Assembly (NCBI GenBank): GCA_907165135.1
Contig: OU015568.1
Location: 10,300,501 to 10,364,500, forward strand
Length of the DNA: 64,000 nucleotides
Reading direction: 5' to 3'
Source of the DNA: Oikopleura dioica
Taxonomy: Eukaryota > Chordata > Appendicularia > Copelata > Oikopleuridae
Shown here: positions 1 to 9,951 of the stretch, one piece after another
Position numbering within the stretch: position 1 is the first letter of the stretch
Layout of the letters: each line of letters starts with the position of its first letter
The notes under the pieces: model-generated
Databases searched by the model: none
Seen by the model: the letters and a program-made list of their open reading frames with translations, nothing else
Told to the model about the DNA's origin: nothing
Translations under genes and position numbers: made by a program

Positions 1-1288
1 CCCAAAAGAAGGAAACTTGGAATTATGATTACCTCGTGGATCCTGCATTCCATACGTTTTTGGCACCAGGCCGGCAATGGCGGATGGAACGTTGAAGTAA
101 ATTCCAGTCTTGTTGCATCGCGCGAAGTTGTCGAGAATTTCCTGTTATTGAAAATCAACGGAGTTAGCCTTTTGACCTAAATGCCCGTCTAGATTTAATA
201 TATTCAATTTTCTAGCGTCCCTGATGTTCAAAGCCAAGAAGTGCATGCCACGCGTGTGATAACTCATGTACTAAATCATGTTCTCATCTTGAACTTACCC
301 AATAACTTTTTACTCAAGAACCAAATTCAACTAAAATTTCCTGTCGTTGATGAACACCTTTTACAAAAAAAAAACTTTCGAAATTGCAATTTCATTAGAT
401 GTTTAGACTTCTGATCCAGGTTTATTTTGATTAGGACTTATCCAAAATATTTCGCTCATTGAAAGTCACTTAGCGACTGAGCTAGTTTAAAATCATCGAG
501 TCAACAGCTTCTGCGTTTCTCCAGGTGGAATATCAAATCTCGAGTGTAGCTTTTCGGTACTTACGCTTTCAAAAAGGATCAAGTAAGGAGCTTGACTACT
601 TTAGAAAGTAGGGTTATATAAGTTTGATCCCAAACAACGCGTCCGTGTGGTTGAGAGTGCCGTTGACGAAATCGCGGTAGTTGTAGATCTCCACGATCAT
701 ATCCGATACAAACTCACCACCTGTACATTAGCCGATTCTGCGAGCATTACTGTATTACCTGGTTGGTTTTCTCGAGGCCATTTTTTGAAGAGAAAGAAGA
801 GATTTCTCATCTCAACATGCGTCCGATTAAAAATCTTTGAAGTTGCTTCGTCGTAGAAAAAGTCTTTCGACATGAAGATGTCCACATTCTTCCTCAACAC
901 TTTTCTCGCTGCCTTTGGGAATTTCCTCGCTGCTTTGAATAAATCCTTTCGAAGTATATCGAACGGTTCCTGTCCGTGCTCCTCTCTTAGTCGGTCATCA
1001 ACAAACACCCGCTAAAAGTGAGGTAGTCTGCGTTTTTTACTTGTAAATTTAAAATATTTTCAAGAGCCCCGGAAGCTGAATCCAAAACATTTTAAGTTGG
1101 TGTCTAGTGATCAGTGAATCAAGTAAGTACCAACGGATGTTTCTACTCACCCATCCTGCTAGTTTGCTTTCTGTATAATTTACATCGTGATTCCCGTGTC
1201 TTTCGATTCCTGACCATTTATCCCACTCTGGATATCTCGAGCTTTCACCCAGATAAACCAAACAAGTCAAAAAGTAAAAGGTTTTCAT
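1..1288 (-). CDS. uncharacterised secreted/ER protein, 3' end beyond window
   Basis: Start at 1288 gives MKTFYFLTCLVYLGES, a convincing signal peptide. The first exon ends at a GTGAGT donor near 1150. A second large exon (about 1014 down to about 757) opens with RVFVDDRLREEHGQEPFDIL and ends in WPRENQPG. It is joined across a short GTAATA...TACAG intron to an exon (about 720-605) containing YNYRDFVNGTLNHTDALFG with two NxT/S sequons. A further exon near 34-150 reads EILDNFARCNKTGIYFNVPS and ends at a GTAATC donor close to the window edge. The sequons and signal peptide indicate a secretory-pathway protein. I do not recognise the family. The exon chain is partial and the region 170-600 is unresolved. 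Confidence 0.55.
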
Positions 1289-1508
1289 TACAAACTCTGC
1301 TGATGTATCAACTGCGGATGGCGTCTGAGGCCTTGCTTTTTCAACTGAATAGAAGGGGAAACAACAAAAGGCAAAGTACAGTTATTTCACTGTAAATTGA
1401 GTTCATATTTTAATCATCATATGGTTAGCCTTTATTCATTTGTTAGCAAGAGATAAAGTGTGTATTGGGTGCAGGGAACTGATTGGAGGTAATTGCAAAA
1501 ATTTTGTT

Positions 1509-2179
1509 TCAGGCAGTTTTAGCTTTCTTTTCAGAATTGATTTCGAAGGAAAGATACAGATTCCAGCAATAGCTGGCGCACATGACCGCTGTGAGACGAT
1601 ATAAAATGGGCACGTAGGAGAAAATGACCAGTTGAGCGGGAATCCACCAACACCAAGCCTTTGGCATCAGCTCTGGCAAGTCTGCAACAACATTACTGAT
1701 CAACTCAGACATGGCTGGCAATTCAGCTTTTCCTGTCAAGTGCCTTGCGTCCGATTGAAGGGCTTTCCCGTACGCGGCGAGTGACACGATAGCGGTGAGT
1801 AAAAAGGGATAGAACACGAGTTGATCCGCAAACACAGCTGGCACTGGGCGCAGGCCGAAGCGGTTGAGCGTGAGCAACCAGCCCAAGTTTAACGGACCAG
1901 CGAAAAAGACGTAGATTGAAAAGAATCGAAATGTCCTTGAGGGGTCGAAACTTGGCTCTGAAAAGACATGTTATAGAAGACTTTTCATAGTGAGCTGACC
2001 AAGGACTTTTGGAAGGTTTCCGATAAGACATGAAAAATTGTTCAAATCGTCACCTCAATAAAAATAATCCTCGCTGTACCTGTGATTATTTGAACAGTTG
2101 CGTCACTTGTAGCTGCTATCCCAGCAGATATCATTATCTGTGTGGCTTTTGGCCACCTCGCAGCCAGTTGCCGAATCAT
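1509..2179 (-). CDS. Mpv17/PMP22-family inner-membrane or peroxisomal protein
   Basis: Two exons (2179..2080 and 1968..1509) join in phase across a GTAC...TTTTCAG intron. The N-terminus MIRQLAARWPKATQIMISAG is followed by IAATSDATVQ. The middle carries FRFFSIYVFFAGPLNLGW. The C-terminal half has the family signature around W-(I/T)-PAQL (WWIPAQLVIFSYVP) and a terminal CWNLYLSFE. These match the four-helix Mpv17/PMP22 family (Mpv17, PXMP2, Mpv17L2). About 186 residues, normal for the family. A TTGTTTAG tract sits a few bases before the ATG, so the mRNA is probably trans-spliced downstream of another gene. Which subfamily it belongs to cannot be settled by eye. Confidence 0.88.
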
Positions 2180-2299
2180 CCCTCTTTCTAAACAAGAAAG
2201 GTATAAAGAAAATTTGTATAAAAATGAAATTCAGGATTAAAAAACTAAAGAAACAAAAATTTTACAGGCAGTAATTCTTGGAAGCTCTTGAATCTTCAT

Positions 2300-2470
2300 C
2301 TAGACGAAGCTCTTTCTGAATGGATAGAGGAAGTTGGTTGGGAGCTCCACGTTGATCGCCGGCGGTTTATTGAACACTTGAGTCGGCTTGGAAGATATGT
2401 CCACGAAAGTCACCGAGCTAGAAAGCTGGATTTGCCAATTGCCAGCAACTACTGAGTCCGGGATTTTCAT
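2300..2470 (-). CDS. possible small ORF or last exon upstream of the Mpv17-like gene
   Basis: Reads MKIPDSVVAGNWQIQLSSSV to a C-terminal FLYPFRKSFV and stops about 120 bp before the Mpv17-like start, the spacing expected inside an operon. No domain is recognised. The complementary strand is also open here (LDEALSEWIEEVGW...), so strand assignment is insecure. Confidence 0.22.
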   Translation of the reverse strand: MKIPDSVVAGNWQIQLSSSVTFVDISSKPTQVFNKPPAINVELPTNFLYPFRKSFV

Positions 2471-2589
2471 AAGTTTAACGCGCGATAAAAATCTCAACTT
2501 CACTGCTCTTTCTTGAGTGCCTCGCACTTGGATAAATTAATCCTATTTAGACTACTCTTGGACGGAAGCGTCTTGGAGCTTAAAGATGT

Positions 2590-2679
2590 TTAAGTCCGTC
2601 TCTTTCTCGCTCTCTTGATGGAAAATCCCGGGCCTTGTGCAGCACTAGCAGCTTCCCAGAGCATTTCAACAGCGACAAT
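2590..2679 (-). CDS. possible terminal exon of an unidentified gene
   Basis: After a TTAG acceptor at about 2680 the minus strand reads IVAVEMLWEAASAAQGPGFS and then a very basic tail, KRARKRRT, before a TAA. Codon-like sequence, an acceptor and a basic C-terminus suggest a real last exon, but the upstream exons (2700-3150) could not be assembled. 2690-3200 otherwise shows no resolvable gene on either strand. Confidence 0.3.
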   Translation of the reverse strand: MVAVEMLWEAASAAQGPGFSIKRARKRRT

Positions 2680-3560
2680 CTAATGAAATCGTTTATTTTG
2701 AAAGTCTAAAATCTTGGACTGGCGTGTATAAACATCTTGTTTTGATGATCATAATATTCTAGGGCGTTCAGCTGGTTCAAAGTGAATAGCTTCTAATGCT
2801 TTTATAATGTATTGATGCTCTTCAAAAATGTGGAAGAAGCTTTATTGGGATGTCGAACTTAAAAAAGTTATTAAGGTGCTTTGGTGAGAAAATGAGGCGA
2901 CATTCGCCGGGAGATAACTGTCGGATCCGACATCAATAGGGACCTAAATTCAGAACAAGCAATGTTGGGTTGCAAAAGAAATCTTTTTCAATAAGAGAAA
3001 AATAATTTTAAAGAAGATGAAAAGAAAAATGTAAGTCGATCAAAATTGGAGGATTGCCTGAAAGGTCGTAAACATCACCGGCAACAACAATGGTCTTTAC
3101 TAGACTCGGTAATGGAAACAATTATTAGTCTGCATAATTATATAGAGGACGGCCTTTCGGTCATAGAATCAGATTTAAACACCGGACCGGCGTTGGAAGA
3201 GTGCTGAAATCGCTGCCGCAAGGCAAGGCGGTTTTACTGCTACTTTTTCCAGTGGTGTGTTGTTCAGCACCGCTAGAATCAACCTCACCTAACGCCTTAT
3301 ATAAACATCATGAGAGATTACCGAGAGATACTATTTTGAAAAGGGATCTTTGCTCCAGACGACCGGAAAGGGGTAAGACAACTTTTTTATATCTTTCATG
3401 AGCGCTATTTCGAACTAATTAATCAATGCACCTTCATAAAATATGCCTTGAAATTTCTGATTGCAGAATAGCAAGCTGCCAAAATAATGGAAACTTTCAC
3501 TTATGATGTGTCAAATTTGAAAAATGTCGAGTCGAATTCTAAAAAACTTTTAGAACGTCA

Positions 3561-5478
3561 ATGGTCCCCCTACGTTGGGCGGTAAAAATCCGAAGGGTCA
3601 TTCTTTTTGGTCTCATTTGGACACTAATGATTGTTACCCTAATTCAATGGCAGCAAAAGAAACTAAGACGGAAGGAGAAGCATAGACGATTTAACTTGAG
3701 CGATGAAAGCGAATCCTCATCAGGTGAGGATTTTCCAGGATTAGTTTTAAGTTCCTAAACGTCCGCTTATAGAGTTGGATTTTGACAAGAGTCTCGACGT
3801 TCTTCTATCTGTGGACTCGCATGATGCCGAAGAACGATTTCCGATAGAAAAATTTATATCCCAAAAGAACAAGAACCGAAGAAGAAGGAGAAGATTCCTA
3901 AAGTAGAAGAAAAGAAACAAAGTCAGAAATCAATTGAAACAGAAGATACGTGTACAATTAAAGAAGGCGTCAATTGGGAGGAAATTGTGGAGCCAAAATA
4001 TAAGCTGGATCCAAATAAATTTCTCATCCCTGTGTTCACCTATGGCCCGAACAATCAATTACATGGCTTTAGAGAAACGGTCTTTATGGCAATTAAACTG
4101 AACCGAACCGTGATTCTGCCGCCTTTTTCAAACACGTACGAAACGATGCCACTGTTGAGCAACAAAATGAAATCGTTCCAGCTTATCTACGTCTGGACGT
4201 AGCGAAATTGCGAGAAACTGTTTCACTTAGCCCGCCTGAAACAGTTGCTGGATCATGTGATAGAAGATTTGATGCGTTCTTCACTACACGATCGTCTTAT
4301 TGCACGAATACGAAGATATCGCGGTTCAGAGCCGTTTGTGACTTTTTACACATGAATTGCGAGACTCCAACGGGTTACTAAGCATTTTCTATGAACCTCT
4401 TTCATTATAAAATTCAAGGTCAATTCATAATCAACGATATCAACCGAGCCGACCGAAATAAAAAGTGGTGCCCAGAACCTAACATAGACATTTTTCCTTC
4501 ATACTCCGCGATTCCAAAAACAACCAGAGACGGACCTTTCTCATTCATCGAAAACTTAGAACTTGTATGTAACAATTTAGATAACAAGAAGCAAGTTAAA
4601 TGTTCAATGGTGACATAACTCTTTCAGATTAACAAGTACTACGATACGGATAAGAAGTGCGCCGTTCTTGGTTTCCCATATCGTGGGATCTCATTCCACA
4701 TGGCATTACAGGGTCCCAAGCATTCTCAAGGACTCACTGAAGAGGAAAAGGCCACAATGAAGCGAATTATTACGATGACGCCGAGGCCGAAGCACGTCAC
4801 TGAGAGCGTGAGGGAATTCCACGTACAAAGGATGAAACGAAAATACGTGGCGATTCACTGGAGATATAATGACGACGACTGGGCGAACCATTGCAAGGTT
4901 TCAACCTCCTTCTTTGTTGCATATTATAGAATGTTATTAAGGGAAATCATGGAAATCCAAGAGCCTGTCAACAAATATTAGAAGTGATGCACGACGCTGG
5001 CCGTCTAGGAAAAGCCTTCGTAAACTTCCTTGGAAAGGTTAAAAGCAAACTTGGCATTGAAGTCATGTACATAGCCGCGCCACCCGATGAGATGGAAATG
5101 CTTGAGCGTGTCAAAATTGAAATCCTGAAGGACATGCCGACAGTCGAGATTTTCTTATCGCAACAAGTCAGATAAACCAACAAAAGAGTTGAAGTTCTAA
5201 CAAGTCTTTTTAGCTGTTACCATTCTTAGATGAGCGCTTCCAATCTCAAGGGTGCACCAACTATCAAGAAAATAGATTTGAGATTCTTTCGCTGGCGGAA
5301 ATGGAGCTTTGTGCAAAGTAAGTAACCCAGAAAATACTTTTTGATAAGAAAATCTAGATCTGAAATATTCTTGCGATCATCGGGCTCATCCTGGAGCATG
5401 AATATCAACTTAGAGCGAGTTATCGCCGAAAAAGACGCATACGACCTTCAAAATTTAGACCTGTTAAAAGATTACTAA
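3561..5478 (+). CDS. GDP-fucose O-fucosyltransferase-family type II membrane protein (reading frame broken once)
   Basis: The start at 3561 follows a CTTTTAG tract. A basic N-terminus and one membrane anchor (VILFGLIWTLMIVTLIQW) lead to a charged stem. The catalytic part has LIPVFTYGPNNQLHGFRET, NRTVILPPF, VPAYLRLDVAKLRE, YVAIHWRYNDDD and a C-terminal EIFLRSSGSSWSMNI, the usual order in O-FucT-type glycosyltransferases of the secretory pathway. Several small introns are clear: about 4372-4416 (GTTACTAAG...CAAG), 4590-4627, 4903-4952, 5167-5213 and 5320-5358. One frame change cannot be spliced away: the A-run at 4164-4167 needs one extra A to join SNK to NEIVPAY. A second shift in the stem near 3845-3855 may be a missed intron or another A-run indel. 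Acceptor glycoprotein unknown. Either a sequencing error or a decaying gene. Confidence 0.75.
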
Positions 5479-5557
5479 GTCCACTCTCTGTGGATCACCA
5501 CTGTGTAAAGAAAAACCAAAACGCCAATCTATTTATGAAATATATAAAACCAATTCT

Positions 5558-6944
5558 TCAAACCTTTTTTTGAGGCGCTTGAATATAGCCGGTGTTTTGA
5601 TAGAAGATCCGGTAATGGAGGCCTGAGACGAAAGTGTTTTGGGAAACATCACATTGAGCAGAAGGCTCGCAATTGTCATTTGAACAGATTGGAGCGAGCC
5701 AGAGAGATTGGTCTTCAGCATCGGCGAGTACATTTCCAAAGGCGGCAAAGAGCTTCGACTCTTGTTGCCGCAGAGCGTTTTTGATAAGAGCTATTAAAAA
5801 TTTTAAGCAAAATGTTTACGGGTGTTTCTTACCTTGAGTAGCATCACAAGTCGCATCAGTGGCAACTTGATAAACACAAGACGCAGAGTAGTCAATGCCA
5901 AAGTTGACAATGTGAGATCGATCGAAGAAAGCGTCGTTAATGTTATCGCAAATCGTTCTGTCCATCGCTCTGAATGTGTAATCTCCAGCGACATTTGAGC
6001 CGCTCTCCACTTTGATCTGTCGGAGCGGGCGACCGACAATGTAACCTGGATTACCAGAGAAGAATTTTGTATCCTGGGGTAAGAAGGAAAGTGAGATTGT
6101 CTGAGAAGTGACCGCAGTTGAGACATCTTTCAAGGTGTTAATTATCGTCACTGCAGTTATTGCTCCGTTGGCGAAGGTAAAGTTTATTTCTGATTTGACC
6201 ACAGCGTTGGAGCAGGTGGAAGTAGCGTAAGAACTAGGCTGACAAGTCATTGCGTTGCCTGCTGAATCTAAGCAGGAGATCGTAGGAGTGATTCCAGAAG
6301 GAGTGATCGTCAGAAAAGTTGATGAGTCGAGCCAGTTGCCAGTTCCACAGTCAGTCTGCGTGTTGTGAAAGCATGATGACTCTCGTTCGGACAGAAAACT
6401 TATTCCAACTGAGGAGCATTTTTTGAAAATCGGCTTCCAGGTATTTTTACTGCAACACCAGATGAGTCCGTAAGAGCGCTTCCGAAGACGAAAGATGTTG
6501 AACCTGATACTGCTGGAGTAGGCCATGGGTTCACATCAATGTTGGTGATCGCGTTGTTAAGAGCCTCGGCTGTTGTGATCGGGTCTGAAGCAACGAAGCT
6601 CTCGCGGAAGTCTGTGTTGTCGATTTTGATGCAAAGTGGATTCGAGGAATCAGTTGAAACTGTCGTGAATTCGTACTGTGATAATGTTAGTCTAATTGTC
6701 AGCGTATAATGCTTACCTGTGACTGCGCAAGTTTTGAAAAGGTACAAAATTGTGTATCCACATCTAAGCCAGGGACTTTTATGCAATCCGAGAAGAGAGC
6801 TTTATCTTCGGCCGTACAGCTCGAATCACAACAACAATTAAAGTCGCACTTATTAGTCAAGTCGCATGTGCAAATGCTGGCAACTGAGTTTATATCTTGC
6901 GAAGAAGCGCCAAACAGACCTAGCAAAATGCCAAAAACGCGCAT
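5558..6944 (-). CDS. tectonic-family protein (ciliary transition zone)
   Basis: Begins at 6944 with signal peptide MRVFGILLGLFGASSQD, then the cysteine cluster CTCDLTNKCDFNCCCDSSC, which is the hallmark of tectonics. The rest is a beta-rich extracellular domain with paired cysteines (CFHNTQTDCGTG, DRTICDNINDAFFDRSHIVN). Exons join across GTAAGC...TCACAG (about 6716), GTGTTG...CTCAG (about 6460-6412) and a GTAAG...AATAG intron near 5832-5790. The last exon ends YIQAPQKKV. About 425 residues, shorter than vertebrate TCTN1-3. Tectonics act with the MKS module at the base of cilia. TTTTAG immediately precedes the ATG. No C-terminal membrane helix is visible, so it may be the secreted form. Confidence 0.87.
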
Positions 6945-7289
6945 TCTAAAATGAAGACGTGAAAATTTTAGAATAGATAATTTATTGTGAATAGAAAGGT
7001 TGAAACATCACCACCAGGGTTGCGTTTTGTGAAATATGTACAGAAAAAATAAGAAATGGTCTTCAATCTTGAAAATGAGACAAGAACGATGAGATCTACT
7101 GTATCTACTACAGTCAAACTGTTACCTTTTTAGCAATAAGCAAGTTTGTTTACAGTCAGTAATAAGTATGAAAAGCGAGAATTAAGATGATGAATCCGGG
7201 TCTTGATGTCGGGATTTTAAAGAGCAAGAACCGCTATTGTTAGTCTTTGAATAAAGAATAGTCTTGAAAGGTTAGAAATATTTAAAATC
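6945..7289. other. intergenic, tectonic/YPEL5
   Basis: AT-rich spacer between the two minus-strand genes. It contains the YPEL5 3' end and a TTTTAG acceptor-like tract directly before the tectonic ATG. No other coding signal seen. Confidence 0.5.
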
Positions 7290-7860
7290 TCAGGCTTGTT
7301 CCGAGTTAGGGTCATACATAAACGCCATAGTGCGATGATTTTGCATTAGTTCTCGGAAATCGCGATGCACGCGCCCTTCGATTCCAGTTCGCTCTGGCCG
7401 TTCTTGGATCAATGCTACTTCGAGGATGGTCTTGCCTTCTTTGTATTGCTATAATTCCGCTTTAGATATCATTGTTATCTAAGATAAAGTAGTTACTTGG
7501 TCATCATTGACAGCAAATTCGTACATCCATCCAAGCTTAGTATCGCAGTTCTTGCAGTAAACGTCTCTGACCTTAATTGACCATAAACTCTCGCTAAAAT
7601 TCTTAATTTTCAAACAATATGTCGACCAGTGAGCATCACTCGACAATTCGAATCGCTGTGGACGACGTTGACAACGCGATTGAACAAGTAGGCCCGCCCA
7701 GTTGAGCCAGTGAATCGTTTCGAAAACTGAACATTCATTTACCGGGTTTCAACCAGAGTCAACAAATTACAATTTCGTCTTTATTTGTCAGTGGCGCATC
7801 GCATTCCTTGCAAGAGTAGATGTGTGTTCCATTCGGGTGGTGGAGAAAAGTAACTCCCAT
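7290..7860 (-). CDS. YPEL5: Yippee-like 5
   Basis: Four exons (7860..7771, 7726..7616, 7571..7497, 7448..7290) give 144 residues in one frame. Both zinc-binding pairs are present: CKEC near residue 18 and CKNC in [38 protein letters not shown] and MLTGRHI match the YPEL5 branch closely. YPEL5 associates with the RanBP9/CTLH ubiquitin-ligase complex in animals (family knowledge). The C-terminus ends [10 protein letters not shown]. An ATTCAG tract lies just upstream of the ATG. The second Yippee gene lies 600 bp upstream in the same orientation. Confidence 0.93.
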
Positions 7861-8456
7861 TTTTATCCTGAATTTATTAAAATTCAATTGAAATTTTTGA
7901 GGTGACATGTCTCTCATTGATTCTGGCAGTAGTTCCTAGAAAGGCAACATAACGAAACTTAAAAAAATCAAACGGAAAAGAAAAAAAATGTAGCTGACTC
8001 AGATCGATTTTAAGCTCACTGGCACATGGATTCTTCGAAAACACTTGGCTTCGAACAAACTTAGGAGATAGAGGATGGTGATACTTTGAATGCTGTTAGT
8101 TGACTTCAGACAGAAAGGGGGGAAAGGGAACATGTGAGTAATAATAATATTGACTAGTAATTGGAGTAAATAGAGGATAAAATGCGAAGTGATACAAAAA
8201 AGAAGGTAGACTATAAATTGCCTATTTTGTTAATGAGGTTAAACTGATGTTTTGAGAATTCTAAACTATACAAAGATATAACGCACTAGATACAAGGAAA
8301 AAAGATCAATTAACAATTAAAGATAAACGATAATTAAAAATAAACGAAAAGAATCCTAGAAAGAATCAGACGACTTCGATTTGAAACACTGTGGATGAGT
8401 TCCAGCCTCAGAATCACTCGAATAGAGACACTATCGGAAGTAGAAACTTTCAATCT
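7861..8456. other. intergenic, between the two Yippee-like genes
   Basis: About 600 bp of AT-rich sequence, longer than neighbouring spacers in this strand's gene run, so YPEL5 may have its own promoter. No ORF or RNA gene supported. Confidence 0.4.
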
Positions 8457-9113
8457 TTAGATATCGTCGAAGTCAGAGGTAGGGGATTCCGAATCACTGG
8501 AAGTCTCAGAGTGTATGTTAAGTGGGTCTTCCTGAAGCTTGAATAGGTCACAGATCGTCATTGGACGCGAGACTTGCTTGTTGACGATTTTTAGATGTTT
8601 CCATTGGATTGCGTATGTCCCTTCGCTCCATCTCTATTTAAAAAGGATTGAAAAACAAAGTTAATATTGAGAGAAATTGAACCTGTGATTCAATAGTTGA
8701 GTATTCGTGATATCTTCCCAGTTTTGCTTTACATGAAACGCAGTTTATATCTCGAAACTAAACGATTCATTGGAGATAAAAGGAGAACAACAACGATAAA
8801 TAAATAGGAGTTGATATAACGTACATCGAAAATATAAGAAATTACAATGATTGTCTGATGAGGTACTCTGGCAAAATGAAACGTGGATTGCTTGCTTGCG
8901 CGTTTGCGAGTTCCTTGCGTCGTATTCATGATCTTCTTGTAGTGCAAGGATTGCGTCGCGTTTCCGTCCTCTGACGGTTTTACCGCTTCCGCGGTCGATA
9001 CTGATCATTGATGATTCAAGGATGATTTTGACTCACTTACCGATTGGTGTACTACACTTTCCACAAGCGATGTAACTATCAGTGGTTGGGTACTGGATAA
9101 ACAAAACGCCCAT
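8457..9113 (-). CDS. divergent second Yippee-like protein
   Basis: Exons 9113..9041, 9000..8846, 8757..8683 and 8633..8457 splice in frame to 159 residues. The gene begins MGVLFIQYPTTDSYIACGKC, parallel to MGVTFLHH... in the neighbouring YPEL5. Zinc ligands CGKC and CVSC are kept at the family spacing (FRDINCVSCKAKLGRYHEY), and intron positions match those of YPEL5. The core between the ligands has lost the usual TRFTGATGRA signature. The C-terminus is longer and acidic, with a serine-rich end (TSSDSESPTSDFDDI). It looks like a tandem duplicate that has diverged strongly while keeping the zinc fold. Confidence 0.85.
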
Positions 9114-9262
9114 ATTGAATATCGGAAACCACGAGGTTACAAAACTGAAAGCAAACGACTGAAATTGAAATTTTCGCTTTTGCAAATGTTCATTTTTGTA
9201 TGAAATTCAAATTAATAAAAAATTATTATAATGAATAACAGGTTCAGTAGAATGAAAAAATA

Positions 9263-9807
9263 TCAGAACTTGAGAGGTGGCAGGCGTTTGTCTTCGGGCA
9301 ATTTCATATTGATATTATTTATTGATCTAGCGAGATCATGAAGGTTTTTTGAAAGTTTTTCTGTGCGGGACTGCATCGTTTCAAGCTTGCTCATTTCGGA
9401 GCAGTACTTGCTCAGATTTTGCTTCAAGTTGCGAATTAAAAATTTTATGATGAGAGCAACAAAAGCTACCTTTTCTATTCTTTCGTCTACTTTAGCAAGG
9501 CCCTGGTCGATTTGAATAAGTTGATTTTGAATACCAGTTTGTTTGACAGCGATATCAGCCGCCGACTTTTCAAGGAAAACTGAAATTTCGGAGCAAATAG
9601 TTGTTAGATTTTCAGGATTCAGCTTGCTGGAAAAACGTTCAAACGAAATTCAAAGTGATTTTCTTACTTGATTTGCTTCCTAAAAGTTGTCACTTGTCCT
9701 TGAGTGTCTCCAAGAAGAGGCTTTGCAATCGGGATTTCTCTAAGATCGCTTTTTGACGATCTGGATGATTCTGTTCTTGGGCGAGCTACTATCCTTATTT
9801 CATCCAT
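9263..9807 (-). CDS. BORCS5: BLOC-1-related complex subunit 5 (BORCS5)
   Basis: MDEIRIVARPRTESSRSS, then LREIPIAKPLL, corresponds to the MDDIVVVA...LQEIPTFQPLL segment of animal BORCS5. The helical remainder includes LNPENLTTICSEISVFLEKS, and the end NMKLPEDKRLPPLKF matches the family C-terminus (LPEGERLEPF). BORC links lysosomes to Arl8 and kinesin for outward transport. About 145 residues in three exons. A TTAG directly precedes the ATG, and EXO1 ends 144 bp upstream, so the two probably share a transcript. The start aligns with an internal methionine of the vertebrate protein, so the N-terminal myristoylation segment is absent. Confidence 0.85.
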
Positions 9808-9951
9808 TCTAAGACACGAAAGATGAAACTGATGTTTTTCTGTACCAGTGTATTGTTGATTTTCGTGAGGCAATGAACTGATGAGAGCAGATAGAGCAAG
9901 ATAGATTGAACTAAGATTGAGGGTCAGGAATGCGCATCTAACATAAAAAGC

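Noticed and set aside
2281-2454. Plus-strand open frame LDEALSEWIEEVGWELHVDR
   Set aside because: Protein-like, but its upstream exon would have to overlap the Mpv17-like gene and it has no start codon.
3201-3471. Signal-peptide-like reading frame (VLLLLFPVVCCSAP) with dibasic sites, behind a TATATAG box
   Set aside because: It starts with GTG and no in-frame ATG or upstream exon could be found.
4379-4381. In-frame TAA in the O-fucosyltransferase gene
   Set aside because: It lies inside a 45-bp GT-AG intron (about 4372-4416) whose removal joins PTG to QFIINDINR in frame, so it is not a lesion.
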